A stretch of 64,000 nt of DNA from Asanoa iriomotensis (GTDB taxonomy: Bacteria > Actinomycetota > Actinomycetes > Mycobacteriales > Micromonosporaceae): contig NZ_BONC01000028.1 of assembly GCF_016862515.1 (NCBI RefSeq), forward strand, positions 40,256-104,255, written 5' to 3'. Below the pieces are notes generated by a model, which saw only the letters and a program-made list of their open reading frames with translations, searched no databases and was not told where the DNA came from. The position numbers and the translations under genes are program-made. Numbering within the stretch: the stretch's first letter is position 1; the number at the start of each line of letters is the position of its first letter. Shown here in pieces: positions 36,547-44,929 of the stretch.

Positions 36547-37355
36547 CGCGGCCCGCCGGTCACAACCGGCCTGTAACCCCAACTCCGCCAGGCGGCGCCT
36601 ACCACCGCCGCAAGGACCGGGGCACACCCGCCCGACGAGGGCAGGACCCGGCGGCGGATCCGCAGCCTCGGCAGCAGGCGGTCCCGCTGCTCAACGTCGC
36701 GGGCGTGCGCGCGCCCAGTTGCGGGCTGCTCGACGTGTCGTTCACCGTCGACGCCGGGCACCACCACGCCGTGGTCGTCCCGCACACGTCCGGGACCGCC
36801 CTGCTGGAGATCATCGCCGGGACCGCCTATCCCGACCACGGGCAGGTGTATCTGGCTGGGCAGCCTGTTGCCGGCCGACCCGCCTCGGAGCTGATTCGGC
36901 ACAACGTCGGCTACCTGCCAGTGACACCGCGCTGGCATCCTGGTCGAACGGTCGTCGGGGTGCTCGAGGCCGCGGTCCGCTGGCAGATGCTCTACCGCCG
37001 ACAGGCGACCGCGTTGACCGGGCGGGAGCAGATCACCGACGTCGTGGACCGGTGCAACCTGGGCGCCCTTGCTGATGCGGAGTCTGACCGGCTGGCACCG
37101 CAATGGGCCCGGATGCTGGACCTGGCTGTCATCCTGCTCCACCGTCCACGCCTGATCCTCGTCGACCAACCGATGACCGGCCCCGGTGAACCAGCCGCCT
37201 CCTTCAGGCAGGCCATCACCGACCTGCCCGACACGGTCGCGGCCCTGTTCGCGGTCCCCACCCCGTCTGACGCGGCCGGGCTCGCGGACCGGGTGACCGT
37301 CATCAGCCACGGCCGCACCAGCGGACACCCCGAACCGGGGACGGCCCAGCGATGA
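36543..37355 (+). CDS. degenerate ABC-type ATPase-like protein
   Basis: A 270-residue protein with the layout of an ABC ATPase domain, but key residues are lost. The Walker A position reads VVVPHTSGTALLEIIAG (78-93) instead of GxxGxGKS/T, lacking the Lys. The signature LSGGQ is replaced by LAPQWAR (184-190). Walker B LILVDQP (204-210) has Gln where the catalytic Glu should be. The fold can be inferred from spacing and from GQVYLAGQPV and HGR. It cannot hydrolyse ATP by the normal mechanism, so a structural or regulatory part is likely. No partner membrane subunit is adjacent. Confidence 0.65.
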   Translation: MTRPAGHNRPVTPTPPGGAYHRRKDRGTPARRGQDPAADPQPRQQAVPLLNVAGVRAPSCGLLDVSFTVDAGHHHAVVVPHTSGTALLEIIAGTAYPDHGQVYLAGQPVAGRPASELIRHNVGYLPVTPRWHPGRTVVGVLEAAVRWQMLYRRQATALTGREQITDVVDRCNLGALADAESDRLAPQWARMLDLAVILLHRPRLILVDQPMTGPGEPAASFRQAITDLPDTVAALFAVPTPSDAAGLADRVTVISHGRTSGHPEPGTAQR

Positions 37356-37485
37356 GAACAGTCGACGACTTCGCGGGCCGCGCAGCCCCCGCCGCGCGCC
37401 CGCGTCGCAGGCCGCGACCCGACGGCCTGGACCGGCACCACTCGCCCGTGGCACTCCCACGCCGCGGTCGCCTGGTGCCGACGGT

Positions 37486-37914
37486 GTGGTGCGCCGCCGT
37501 AACCGACAGCCCCGACGGCGGCGCACCACACCCCCTCCATTCCCCGATCGCTTCCGCGAGCACCGCGCACCCGTTGACGCCATCCATGACCATCCCTCAG
37601 GCCGGCACGTGCCCCCACCCGAACCCGGCGACCTGCTCTGGATCGACCGGCCCGCGAGCGTCCAGTTCGCCCTGGCTCCGTTCGCGTTTCTCCTCGTGCG
37701 CGTTCACCGCTGGAGCACCTACACCGGCTGGATCTGGCTCGACGGCTTCGAGCTGTCCGACGAGGGCCGGCTCGTGCAACGCCGGTCGATCTTCGTCCAA
37801 ACCGCCGGGATCCAACCCGCGCCCACCAGCCACCCCCGTCCGCAACCACGCGACGTCATGGCAGCGATCACCTGGCCGAAAACAGAACCGACCGCACCCC
37901 GACGCACACGATAA
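37486..37914 (+). CDS. small hypothetical protein of the array, start uncertain
   Basis: The convincing part runs from GTG 37609 (about 101 residues): GDLLWIDRPASVQFALAPF, VHRWSTYTGWIWLDGFEL and EGRLVQRRSIFVQTAGI, a compact beta-rich domain I believe recurs on actinobacterial plasmids. GTG 37486 would add 41 Arg/Pro-rich residues. The previous gene ends in an ATGA overlap at 37352 that opens a different frame. A frameshift between the coupled start and this domain is therefore possible. Confidence 0.5.
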   Translation: MVRRRNRQPRRRRTTPPPFPDRFREHRAPVDAIHDHPSGRHVPPPEPGDLLWIDRPASVQFALAPFAFLLVRVHRWSTYTGWIWLDGFELSDEGRLVQRRSIFVQTAGIQPAPTSHPRPQPRDVMAAITWPKTEPTAPRRTR

Positions 37915-37932
37915 CCGTGCAGGAGCAGGCCA

Positions 37933-38049
37933 ATGACCATGACCACTGGCTCACCCGCCACCGCCACGCAACCCGACGACCGCTACGACGCAGCCCGCGC
38001 GGCATGGTCGGCGAGCGACCCGCCTCCCACCGCTGCGAGGCGGCGATGA
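37933..38049 (+). CDS. 38-residue hypothetical protein coupled to the next gene
   Basis: ATG 37933 has AGGAGCAGG just upstream. The 38-residue product is hydrophilic (DDRYDAARAAWSASDPPP) and its stop overlaps the next start (ATGA at 38046). The overlap pattern matches the rest of the array. Confidence 0.45.
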   Translation: MTMTTGSPATATQPDDRYDAARAAWSASDPPPTAARRR

Positions 38050-38816
38050 CGGCACCGGGACCGGCACAGTCGTACTGCGACACCCAGGCCGTGCCCGAAG
38101 GTGTACGGATCAGGTGCCGCCGGGTTCCCCTCGAACCTGGCATCGTCCTCACCCCACATCAGTGGGCCGACCTCCACACCCACCTGGCGCGCGGGGAATT
38201 ACCCGGGTTCGCGGTTGAGCTTCCGAACTCGTGGGTCACCAAAATCGCCCCACCCGGACAAGAAGACCACGCGCTCTACCTGTGGCGCGATGAGATCGTC
38301 GCACTCGCCCACGAACTGCGCACCGGACGCCACCCGCAACTCGAAGATGCGGTCGACCGCTCGACGGTGGACGACACGGCAGGGACGCCGACTTCGATGC
38401 GTGCCGGGTCGCCCTCGGTGGCAGCGGCGGCAACACCGACTTCAAGCGCCGACGACATAATCACCTCGACTGATCAATCGCCATCCATCGAGGCCGACCA
38501 CGCTGAGGAGTCGAGCCCGGCGGGTTTGGACCTTTCGACGTCTCAGGTCGACCTGCTCACCGCGATGGCCGCTTTCAGGTGGGCCCGGATCGTTGACGGA
38601 GTTGTCCGGGTCGGCAGCGGCAGGCATTCCATGCGGGACCTGTACGCGCTGCGTACCGCGAAACTCGTCCGAGCTTCCCGCGACGGACGCGGCCTGCGCG
38701 ACCGCAAACGCTTCGAAATCACCGACCGCGGCGCGACGCAAGCCCGACGCCTCACCCAGGCCGGGGGAACGGACGGCGCAGCAGTCGGCGTGTTAGAGAG
38801 CGGGACGGACCGATGA
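38046..38816 (+). CDS. hypothetical protein with C-terminal winged-helix-like domain
   Basis: 256 residues. The N-terminal 100 residues (VRIRCRRVPLEPGIVLTPHQWADLHTHLA, ALYLWRDEIVALAHELR) form an unknown domain. A low-complexity linker follows, and residues 180-245 (TSQVDLLTAMAAFRWARIVDG...LYALRTAKLVRASRDGRGLRDRKRFEITDRG) look like a MarR-type wHTH. A DNA-binding role is plausible. Coupled at both ends by ATGA overlaps. Confidence 0.6.
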   Translation: MTAPGPAQSYCDTQAVPEGVRIRCRRVPLEPGIVLTPHQWADLHTHLARGELPGFAVELPNSWVTKIAPPGQEDHALYLWRDEIVALAHELRTGRHPQLEDAVDRSTVDDTAGTPTSMRAGSPSVAAAATPTSSADDIITSTDQSPSIEADHAEESSPAGLDLSTSQVDLLTAMAAFRWARIVDGVVRVGSGRHSMRDLYALRTAKLVRASRDGRGLRDRKRFEITDRGATQARRLTQAGGTDGAAVGVLESGTDR

Positions 38817-39217
38817 CGAATAGGGGAGCCGCGACAGTCATTCCTCCCAGAGCCGGGGGCTGGGCCTTCCACCGCGCAGGTTGCGAATGGACGGTTACCT
38901 CCCAGACACCGGACAGCTCCTCCATCCGTCTCAGTCACAAACAGCTCATGGAACTGACACACGGCGCCCTCTCGAGAAGGTGGCCGACATACATCCACTG
39001 GTCCCCAGACCGCTCGTGGGCAGCCGTGCACTCCGCCGACGGCGCAGTGCTCTGGTGCGACCAAACCCAGATGGACATCGTCCGCACCCAGATCATCGAC
39101 CACGTCCGCGCGGCACTGACCCGCGCATACGACCAAGAACGGCGACGGATGCTCCGCCACCGCGTATGGACCACCATCCGCCGCCCTCTCGGCAACACAC
39201 AGAACGGGTCACCCTGA
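38813..39217 (+). CDS. hypothetical protein, last clear gene of the array
   Basis: 134 residues starting in an ATGA overlap. The sequence (GGWAFHRAGCEWTVTSQ, LMELTHGALSRRWPTYIHW, YDQERRRMLRHRVW) is soluble and not recognised. A CTG at 39214 overlaps its stop and opens a further 61-codon frame to 39399, which I do not count. Confidence 0.55.
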   Translation: MTNRGAATVIPPRAGGWAFHRAGCEWTVTSQTPDSSSIRLSHKQLMELTHGALSRRWPTYIHWSPDRSWAAVHSADGAVLWCDQTQMDIVRTQIIDHVRAALTRAYDQERRRMLRHRVWTTIRRPLGNTQNGSP

Positions 39218-39447
39218 CGATCCGCCGCCACCAATGGCATGTCCGGACCGACTCCCACAGGTTCGCCCTCACATACCTACTCACTCCACGCAGCCCGACT
39301 TCGTCCAACTCGCCAGGTGATGCCTCGGCCTCCACTACCGCGAGCGGTACCACCTCACCGACCACGGCCGTCGCCGAGGCACACCGCAGCGACCCGTAAA
39401 GGCCCGGCTCAGCCACGACAGAGCAACCCATCCAGGGGATAACCGAC

Positions 39448-40080
39448 ATGAACGTCCAGGCCACCACGCCACACCAGACCAGCACGACTTCACTGCCCGC
39501 CGCTGCACCCGCCCCACGTCGGACCTCGCCAGGAGCCCGGCAACAGATGGCCCAGGCTGCGTTCGCCATCACCGCAGCGACGACCATCTACACCGCACTC
39601 GCCGGCGTTCTCCAGATCCGACCATGGGCAACCACGGGCAGCGGCCCATGGAAAGAGGTGTTCGGCCTTCTTGTTGCCGCGCTGCTGTTGTGGGTGCCCG
39701 CCACGTTCAGCCCAAGCCGCGCGCCGGCCACGGCCATCGACTCACCGATCGAACCTGAGCAGCAACCCACGACATCGCCGGCAGACGAACCAATCTGGCG
39801 GCTCCTCCAGGCCTTACCCGGTGGCGACCGGCCGCTCTGGATCCAGGTCGAGCAACGGATACGCGAAGCGATCACCGCTGGACGCCTGCCCGACAGCGCC
39901 CCGCTGCCTCCGGAACGGGCAATCGCCACGCACTTCAGCGTTTCTGTCGGCACCGTCCGCAAAGCCACAGCCCACGGCCGCGACAAGGGATACCTCACAA
40001 CCGGCAGCAACGGCAGGCACACCATCCATATCGGACCAACCATCACCGATCAAGTTTCTATGCCTGGGCCGCCATCATGA
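39448..40080 (+). CDS. membrane-anchored GntR-family wHTH protein
   Basis: 210 residues from ATG 39448, with AGGGGAT upstream. Two hydrophobic helices (about 37-57 and 70-88) form a hairpin. A Pro-rich linker leads to a C-terminal GntR winged helix (WIQVEQRIREAITAGRLPDSAPLPPERAIATHFSVSVGTVRKA, about 130-195). GntR proteins normally carry the HTH first and an effector domain after it; here the effector is replaced by an N-terminal membrane anchor. It precedes the large coupled operon by 354 bases and may regulate it. Confidence 0.78.
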   Translation: MNVQATTPHQTSTTSLPAAAPAPRRTSPGARQQMAQAAFAITAATTIYTALAGVLQIRPWATTGSGPWKEVFGLLVAALLLWVPATFSPSRAPATAIDSPIEPEQQPTTSPADEPIWRLLQALPGGDRPLWIQVEQRIREAITAGRLPDSAPLPPERAIATHFSVSVGTVRKATAHGRDKGYLTTGSNGRHTIHIGPTITDQVSMPGPPS

Positions 40081-40434
40081 CGTGTTCTGCGAGTCCGGGT
40101 CGATGCCGCGCGGGTCGAGACGCCGTGCTTGCTATTGACGGCCATCTGGTCCCAGGGGAGCCGTCATGTCCGGTCGCTTGATGATCGTTGTGGCGGTACG
40201 GCGGCAGGCAGTTCCGGCCGCGCGATGCCGCATACGCCCGGCCCGCGACAGCGCGGAGGTTAGTAAGGGGCGCGCCATCGAGCCGTCCGAACGCGCATGC
40301 CATTCCAAAACCTCTGGTCCTTCAGCTCGGCTTGCTGGCTTCTGCCGCATTCTTCTGCGTCCGTGTTTCTCGCTGGTCGCGACGCTCGGGCAAGCTTCTA
40401 ACCATTGCGCCCTTCTAAACCCGGGGAGGTGACA
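40081..40434. other. intergenic region upstream of the coupled operon
   Basis: No gene is evident. The region should carry the promoter of the operon starting at 40435. I see no perfect operator palindrome. GGGGAGGTGACA directly precedes the first start. Confidence 0.5.
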
Positions 40435-41628
40435 ATGTCCACGACGATCATCGCCACATGCGATTTCCATTCTAGTGTTCTGGATGGTCGGACCACGGTG
40501 GCGGCGCTCGCACGCTGGCGTAAGGCCGGTGCCTTGATCATCGATGCTGGAGACTTCTTCGGCGGCAACGCATTCCACGAGTGGTCTCGGGGCCACGTCG
40601 AGGAGACCATTCTTACCACGTTCTACGACGCGGTGATTCCCGGCAATCACGACATGGCTGATCTCATGCGACTGCGGACGCCGGGCCTGTTTCCGCCGAT
40701 TGTGTGCTGCAACCTCACCCCGCCGGGTGCGTTCGGCGGGAGGTGGGAGAGCAACTTGCTGCTTACCGTCGGGGACCTGCGCGTCGGTATGGTGGGGTTC
40801 GTCGGGGCTCAGGCATTCGGGGCGGTTCCGGTCGATGAGCGGGAAGGCTTTGGGTTTACGGAGCCCACACCGGAGCTGCTTGCAGTCGAGGCCGACGGGT
40901 TACTGGGTCGTGGCGCTGATGTCGTCGTTGGTGTGAGCCACAGCGGGTTCGACCACGACGTTGCCCTTCAGCGCGCCGGAGTGCCTTTCCCGGTGATCAT
41001 TGCGGGGCATTGTCACAGCGAGCAATACCTGTGGTCGTCGAAGGCCAAGCACGTCGCGAAGGCTCCGGAGCTCGGTGCCGGACTGCTGCGCATTGAGCTG
41101 CACCGCGGGGGTGTCCGCTCCTTCGCGATCGAGCATCACCCGCCGGGCGGACGTCTTGCGGTGACTGCCGGCGAAGAAGAATTTGCTCTCATCGCGATGA
41201 TCGCCGAGTACGAACGATGGAGTTCCGAGGTTGTCGGCACGTTAGTGGCACCAATCCCGGACCGGAAGGCAGTAGCGCACGCAGTGGCCGCCAGGGCTCG
41301 GCAGGTCAGCGCCACCGACGCGTTCGTCATCAATGTGTTCGCATTTCGGGCCGGTCTGCCTGCTCGCGTGACCCGCGGTGCGCTGGCAGACGCCGCACCG
41401 TTCGACACCGCGCTCGTGCGGCTCACCGGTGAGCGCAGGGCCGCTGACGTCGTCGAACTCATTCGGCGGCTGGGGGAAGAGCCGGTGGTCGCGCCTTCGG
41501 TCGGTGGGAGCGGCGGCGTCGCCACGACGGCGTACCTGGCGGATCGGCTTGGTTTGCCGTACGAGCCGGTTGAACCGCGTTCTTCCGTTCGCTCCGTTAT
41601 CACGTCGCTTTTCGGGAGCCTTGCATGA
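40435..41628 (+). CDS. metallophosphoesterase, 5'-nucleotidase/UshA-like
   Basis: 397 residues without signal peptide. The calcineurin-like metal motifs are in order: CDFH (Asp10, His12), DAGDFFGG (Asp40), PGNHD (Asn71, His72), GVSHSG and AGHCHSE. The C-terminal third (DAFVINVFAFRAGLPARVTRGALADAAPFD) fits the 5'-nucleotidase C-terminal domain. These enzymes release nucleosides or sugars from phosphate or diphosphate esters, usually outside the cell; the lack of an export signal points to a biosynthetic role. First gene of the coupled operon, overlapping the next start (ATGA). Confidence 0.85.
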   Translation: MSTTIIATCDFHSSVLDGRTTVAALARWRKAGALIIDAGDFFGGNAFHEWSRGHVEETILTTFYDAVIPGNHDMADLMRLRTPGLFPPIVCCNLTPPGAFGGRWESNLLLTVGDLRVGMVGFVGAQAFGAVPVDEREGFGFTEPTPELLAVEADGLLGRGADVVVGVSHSGFDHDVALQRAGVPFPVIIAGHCHSEQYLWSSKAKHVAKAPELGAGLLRIELHRGGVRSFAIEHHPPGGRLAVTAGEEEFALIAMIAEYERWSSEVVGTLVAPIPDRKAVAHAVAARARQVSATDAFVINVFAFRAGLPARVTRGALADAAPFDTALVRLTGERRAADVVELIRRLGEEPVVAPSVGGSGGVATTAYLADRLGLPYEPVEPRSSVRSVITSLFGSLA

Positions 41629-42437
41629 GCGATCTGCCCGTCCTGAGCGCCAAAACGTTGTTCGAGGGGTTCGACAGCCACCACGATTTCACGGACGACC
41701 TCATCGGGACCCATGCCGGTCGCGTTGTGATCACCTTTGATGATGCGGCCGATCATGCCCGCAACCGCAGTGTGGTGCTGGCGCTGCTGTCCTCGCTGGG
41801 GATGGTCCTTAGCGTCTACCCCTCCGTCGGGCCGTGGAGTGACCTGGCGGTGCGTACCGACGTCGACCCGGGCCGCACGCACGGGGTTGGCGAGAACCGG
41901 CTGCACATCGACATGGTCGACCGCGAGCACACCCCCCGATTCATCGCCCTCTACTGCGTGCGTGACGACCCGGGCGGCGGTGGCGCCTCCGCCCTGGCCG
42001 ACATGTGGCCTGCCATCGAGTCACTGCGCCGCGACGACCGTCGTGTGCTGGAGCAGCCGGCGTACCGGTACTGGACCGACGAGGGAGTGCACGGTGTCGG
42101 CGAATCCCTACGAAGCTTCCCGATCGTGCCTAGCCGCTTGGACTGGGGCGTCCCTGTGCGCTTCACCAGCAAGATGGGCCCGCACCTGGACAACGGCGAG
42201 CTGGTGGACACCGGCCTGGTGCCTGCGGAGAAAGCCGCGGCTGCCTTCGGTCGACTCCGCGGCGCGGTCGAAGCCCAGCGAATCACCTACCGCCTTCGTC
42301 CCGGCCAGCTGCTGGTCTGGGACCAGCGGCGCTACGCGCACGGCCGGATGCCCCTGCGCATCGATCAAGACCAGATCCCCGAGAACACGAGGCGCCTGCT
42401 CCATCAGACCTACGTCATGGACCGGAGGCCGCGATGA
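41625..42437 (+). CDS. Fe(II)/2-oxoglutarate-dependent oxygenase (TauD/clavaminate-synthase-like)
   Basis: 270 residues. The metal triad is visible: HxD at His94-Asp96 (NRLHIDMVD) and distal His239 (WDQRRYAHGR), with Arg256/257 placed to bind 2-oxoglutarate. The clavaminate-synthase-like subgroup hydroxylates free amino acids and related small molecules. ALYCVRDDPGGGGASALADM is also typical. In this operon it should hydroxylate or desaturate a pathway intermediate. It overlaps both neighbours by 4 bases. Confidence 0.86.
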   Translation: MSDLPVLSAKTLFEGFDSHHDFTDDLIGTHAGRVVITFDDAADHARNRSVVLALLSSLGMVLSVYPSVGPWSDLAVRTDVDPGRTHGVGENRLHIDMVDREHTPRFIALYCVRDDPGGGGASALADMWPAIESLRRDDRRVLEQPAYRYWTDEGVHGVGESLRSFPIVPSRLDWGVPVRFTSKMGPHLDNGELVDTGLVPAEKAAAAFGRLRGAVEAQRITYRLRPGQLLVWDQRRYAHGRMPLRIDQDQIPENTRRLLHQTYVMDRRPR

Positions 42438-42973
42438 TCCTCACAGGCGCGGCCATCACCACGGCGGTGCAGAACGGCGAGATCACCTTCGACCCTTTCG
42501 ACCCGGTCATGGTCAACCCCAATTCGGTCAACTACCGCCTCGGCTCGACGCTGCAGGTGCCCACCGTGCCGGTCATGGATCCTCGCGTCGACACGCCATG
42601 CGAGCAGATCACCATCCCGGACCACGGGTACGTGCTCAAGCCCTCCCGGGTCTATCTCGGTGCGACTGTCGAGACGATCGGGAGTAGACGGTTCGTGCCG
42701 AGCCTGATCGGCCGGTCCTCGCTCGGCCGGTTGGGGCTGTTCCTACAGATCAGCGCGGACCTCGGTCAGCTCGGCGCCTGCCACCGTTGGACCCTGGAAA
42801 TCGTTGCGGTCCAACCCATCCGCGTCTACGCCGGGATGAGGATCGGCCAGGTGTCGTTTTGGGTGCCCGAGGGCCACCGGCAGCCGTACCGCGGCTACTA
42901 CGGGCGCATCAGCGAGGCCGTCCCCTGCTACCCGCTCGCCGCCGCTGGCGCCCGCACCCTGGAGATGGCGTGA
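42434..42973 (+). CDS. dCTP deaminase-like protein, copy 1 (catalytic Glu present)
   Basis: 179 residues of the dCTP deaminase/dUTPase trimer fold. GRSSLGRLGLF (RSS at 94-96) is the phosphate and base loop. The strand HRWTLEIV carries Glu122, aligning with the general base Glu138 of E. coli Dcd, followed by YAGMRIGQVSFW. All positions match those of the next gene, so the two are tandem duplicates. Activity on dCTP, or on an unusual cytidine nucleotide of the pathway, is possible. Confidence 0.84.
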   Translation: MILTGAAITTAVQNGEITFDPFDPVMVNPNSVNYRLGSTLQVPTVPVMDPRVDTPCEQITIPDHGYVLKPSRVYLGATVETIGSRRFVPSLIGRSSLGRLGLFLQISADLGQLGACHRWTLEIVAVQPIRVYAGMRIGQVSFWVPEGHRQPYRGYYGRISEAVPCYPLAAAGARTLEMA

Positions 42974-43497
42974 TCCTCACCGGACCCGAGATCGTGCATC
43001 GCCGCGAGCGCGGCGAGATCACCATCGACCCGTTCGACCTGTCCTGCGTCAGCCCCAACAGCTACGACTTCCACCTCAGCGCAGACATCGGCTGGTACAC
43101 CGTCGACGTTCTGGACTGCCGCAGCGAGAACCCGTTCGCGCGTAGCACCATCCCCGCCCAAGGAATGGTGCTGGAACCGCACCGGATCTACCTGGTCTCG
43201 ACCGCCGAGAAGATGGGCAGCGCGCACTTCGTGCCGATCATCCGGGCCCGGAGCAGCACCGCCCGGCTCGGGCTGTTCGTGCACGTGACCGCCGACCTGA
43301 TCGACATCGGATCGATCAACCACTGGACGCTGCAACTGCACGCCGTCCAACCCGTCCGCGTGTACCCCGGGATGCGGGTCGGGCAGGTTACGTTCTGGCG
43401 CGCATTCGGCGACATCGAGCTCTACGACGGCAAGTACCAAGGCTCCACCCTGCCGATGCCGTCGCAAATCTTCCGTGACTTCGCGGCGGCGAGCTAA
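42970..43497 (+). CDS. dCTP deaminase-like protein, copy 2 (Glu to Gln at the catalytic position)
   Basis: 175 residues, collinear with copy 1: MILTGPEI start, DPFDLSCVSPNSYDFHL, RARSSTARLGLF, YPGMRVGQVTFW. The catalytic Glu122 is replaced by Gln in NHWTLQLHAV. Since family members form trimers with active sites at interfaces, this copy could be a non-catalytic partner or regulator of copy 1. A changed reaction is the alternative. It starts at GTG 42970 overlapping the previous stop. Confidence 0.84.
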   Translation: MILTGPEIVHRRERGEITIDPFDLSCVSPNSYDFHLSADIGWYTVDVLDCRSENPFARSTIPAQGMVLEPHRIYLVSTAEKMGSAHFVPIIRARSSTARLGLFVHVTADLIDIGSINHWTLQLHAVQPVRVYPGMRVGQVTFWRAFGDIELYDGKYQGSTLPMPSQIFRDFAAAS

Positions 43498-44204
43498 TGC
43501 CGCTGCTGCTGTCGCCGGCGGACCGGGTGGTCGCGCTGGTCGCGCACCCCGACGACGCCGAGATCCTCTTCTTCGGAACGCTACGACGCTGGCGTGACGC
43601 GGGTGCCGCGGTGACCGTCGTGATCGCCACCCACGGCGTGCATGGCATCTCGGTGACCGACCGCGACGCCGGAATCCGCCTGGACGCGGAGCACCGCCCG
43701 GCCGAGTCAGCCGCCGCCTACGCCGGCACGGAGATCGACGTCGAGTGCCTGGGCCTAGAGGATGGCGCGCTGCAACCCGACCGGCACCTCGTGTCCACAA
43801 TCGAGGAGGTCATGACCCGGTTGGCATGCACTGTGCTGCTCACCCACGCCGTCCACACCGGCAACGATCACCAGGACCACCACGCGGTGGCAAAGGCCGC
43901 CGTCAACGCCGCAGCCCGAATACCTGGCTGCACCACGATCCTGCACGGACAGCCGATCGCTGCCCACCACAGCGTCGACGGGGTCGTGCTCGTGGACATC
44001 ACCAACCACATAGACGGCAAGCTCAAAGCGCTGCAGAGGCACCAAAGCCAGTCCGGCCGCTACTACCTGGGCCAACCCTTCACTCGGCACCGGTCCGCAG
44101 CACCAGGCTGGGCCAAGCTGCCGCACCAGGCCGCTGACGGCCGCTGTTTCGAGGCACTCACCCCATCGCTGATGCTGCTCGCGAACCCACCGGAGCGACC
44201 GTGA
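43497..44204 (+). CDS. PIG-L/LmbE family zinc deacetylase
   Basis: 235 residues. AHPDDAE (16-22) and the later HTGNDHQDHHAV supply zinc ligands and catalytic Asp of the family, which removes N-acetyl groups from GlcNAc-containing intermediates (MshB in mycothiol, BtrD/NeoD in aminoglycosides, PIG-L in GPI). Here it would deacetylate a sugar added by one of the glycosyltransferases further along. Its ATG shares a base with the preceding TAA, and its end overlaps the WbqC gene. Confidence 0.9.
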   Translation: MPLLLSPADRVVALVAHPDDAEILFFGTLRRWRDAGAAVTVVIATHGVHGISVTDRDAGIRLDAEHRPAESAAAYAGTEIDVECLGLEDGALQPDRHLVSTIEEVMTRLACTVLLTHAVHTGNDHQDHHAVAKAAVNAAARIPGCTTILHGQPIAAHHSVDGVVLVDITNHIDGKLKALQRHQSQSGRYYLGQPFTRHRSAAPGWAKLPHQAADGRCFEALTPSLMLLANPPERP

Positions 44205-44929
44205 TCTACATCGAGCAGCCCCCGTTCCTGCCCTGGCTCGCCGTCTGCGAAGCCATGCTCGCCTGCGATGTCGTCGCGCTCTACGACGACGTGCAGTACG
44301 AAGACGGCGGCTGGCAGAACCGCAACCGGATCAAGACCCGCGCCGGCGTTCAATGGGTCACCGTCCCAGTAACCAAGAAGCATGGCCAACCCATCCGCGA
44401 CGTCCGCATCGCCGACGCCTTCGACCCAACCGCCCTGCTACGGACGCTGCAAATGGCATACGGCCGAACCGCCTTCTACGCCGAGACGATGACGGTTCTC
44501 ACTCCACCGCTACTGGCCGGGCACACACTCCTGGCGGACCTCAACGCCGACGTCCTGCGCCACCTCCGCGACGCCTTGGGCGCCTCGTGCGAGCTGCGTC
44601 GAACCTCCAGCATGCCGGTGCCCGCGACCGGTCGGATCGAACGGATCATCGCAGTCTGCCGCCACACCGGCCAAACCACACTGTGGGCCGGGTCCGGCAC
44701 CCGCGGCTACCTCGACACCGACACCGTCGACTCCGCCGGCATCACCGTCCGCTGGAACGACTACTACGCCCGCCATCCGGTCTACCCGCAGACCTGGGCC
44801 CGCAACGGGTTCATCCCGGCGCTGTCAGTCGTCGACGCCGCCTGCAACCTCGGCTGGGCGGACCTGCGTACCCGGCTGCTGTCCGACTTCGGCCGCTACC
44901 GCACCCGTTTGATCGGAGCGCCCGCATGA
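44201..44929 (+). CDS. WbqC family protein
   Basis: 242 residues. The N-terminus IEQPPFLPWLAVCEAM, DDVQYEDGGWQNRNRIKT and WVTVPV are diagnostic for WbqC. Members occur in polysaccharide and glycolipid loci and probably act as acyl- or aminotransfer-type enzymes using a nucleophilic His/Cys-type site; the biochemistry is poorly known. Its presence ties the operon to modified-sugar assembly. GTG start overlaps the PIG-L stop. Confidence 0.88.
   Translation: MIYIEQPPFLPWLAVCEAMLACDVVALYDDVQYEDGGWQNRNRIKTRAGVQWVTVPVTKKHGQPIRDVRIADAFDPTALLRTLQMAYGRTAFYAETMTVLTPPLLAGHTLLADLNADVLRHLRDALGASCELRRTSSMPVPATGRIERIIAVCRHTGQTTLWAGSGTRGYLDTDTVDSAGITVRWNDYYARHPVYPQTWARNGFIPALSVVDAACNLGWADLRTRLLSDFGRYRTRLIGAPA

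Noticed and set aside
37352..37936. Frame opening at an ATGA overlap after the ABC-like gene
   Set aside because: The start position fits the coupling pattern, but the product is low complexity, while another frame in the same bases gives a compact protein-like domain. A frameshift is possible.
39214..39399. 61-codon frame from a CTG overlapping the previous stop
   Set aside because: Position fits the overlap pattern, but CTG starts are rare and the second half is Ser/Thr-rich filler.
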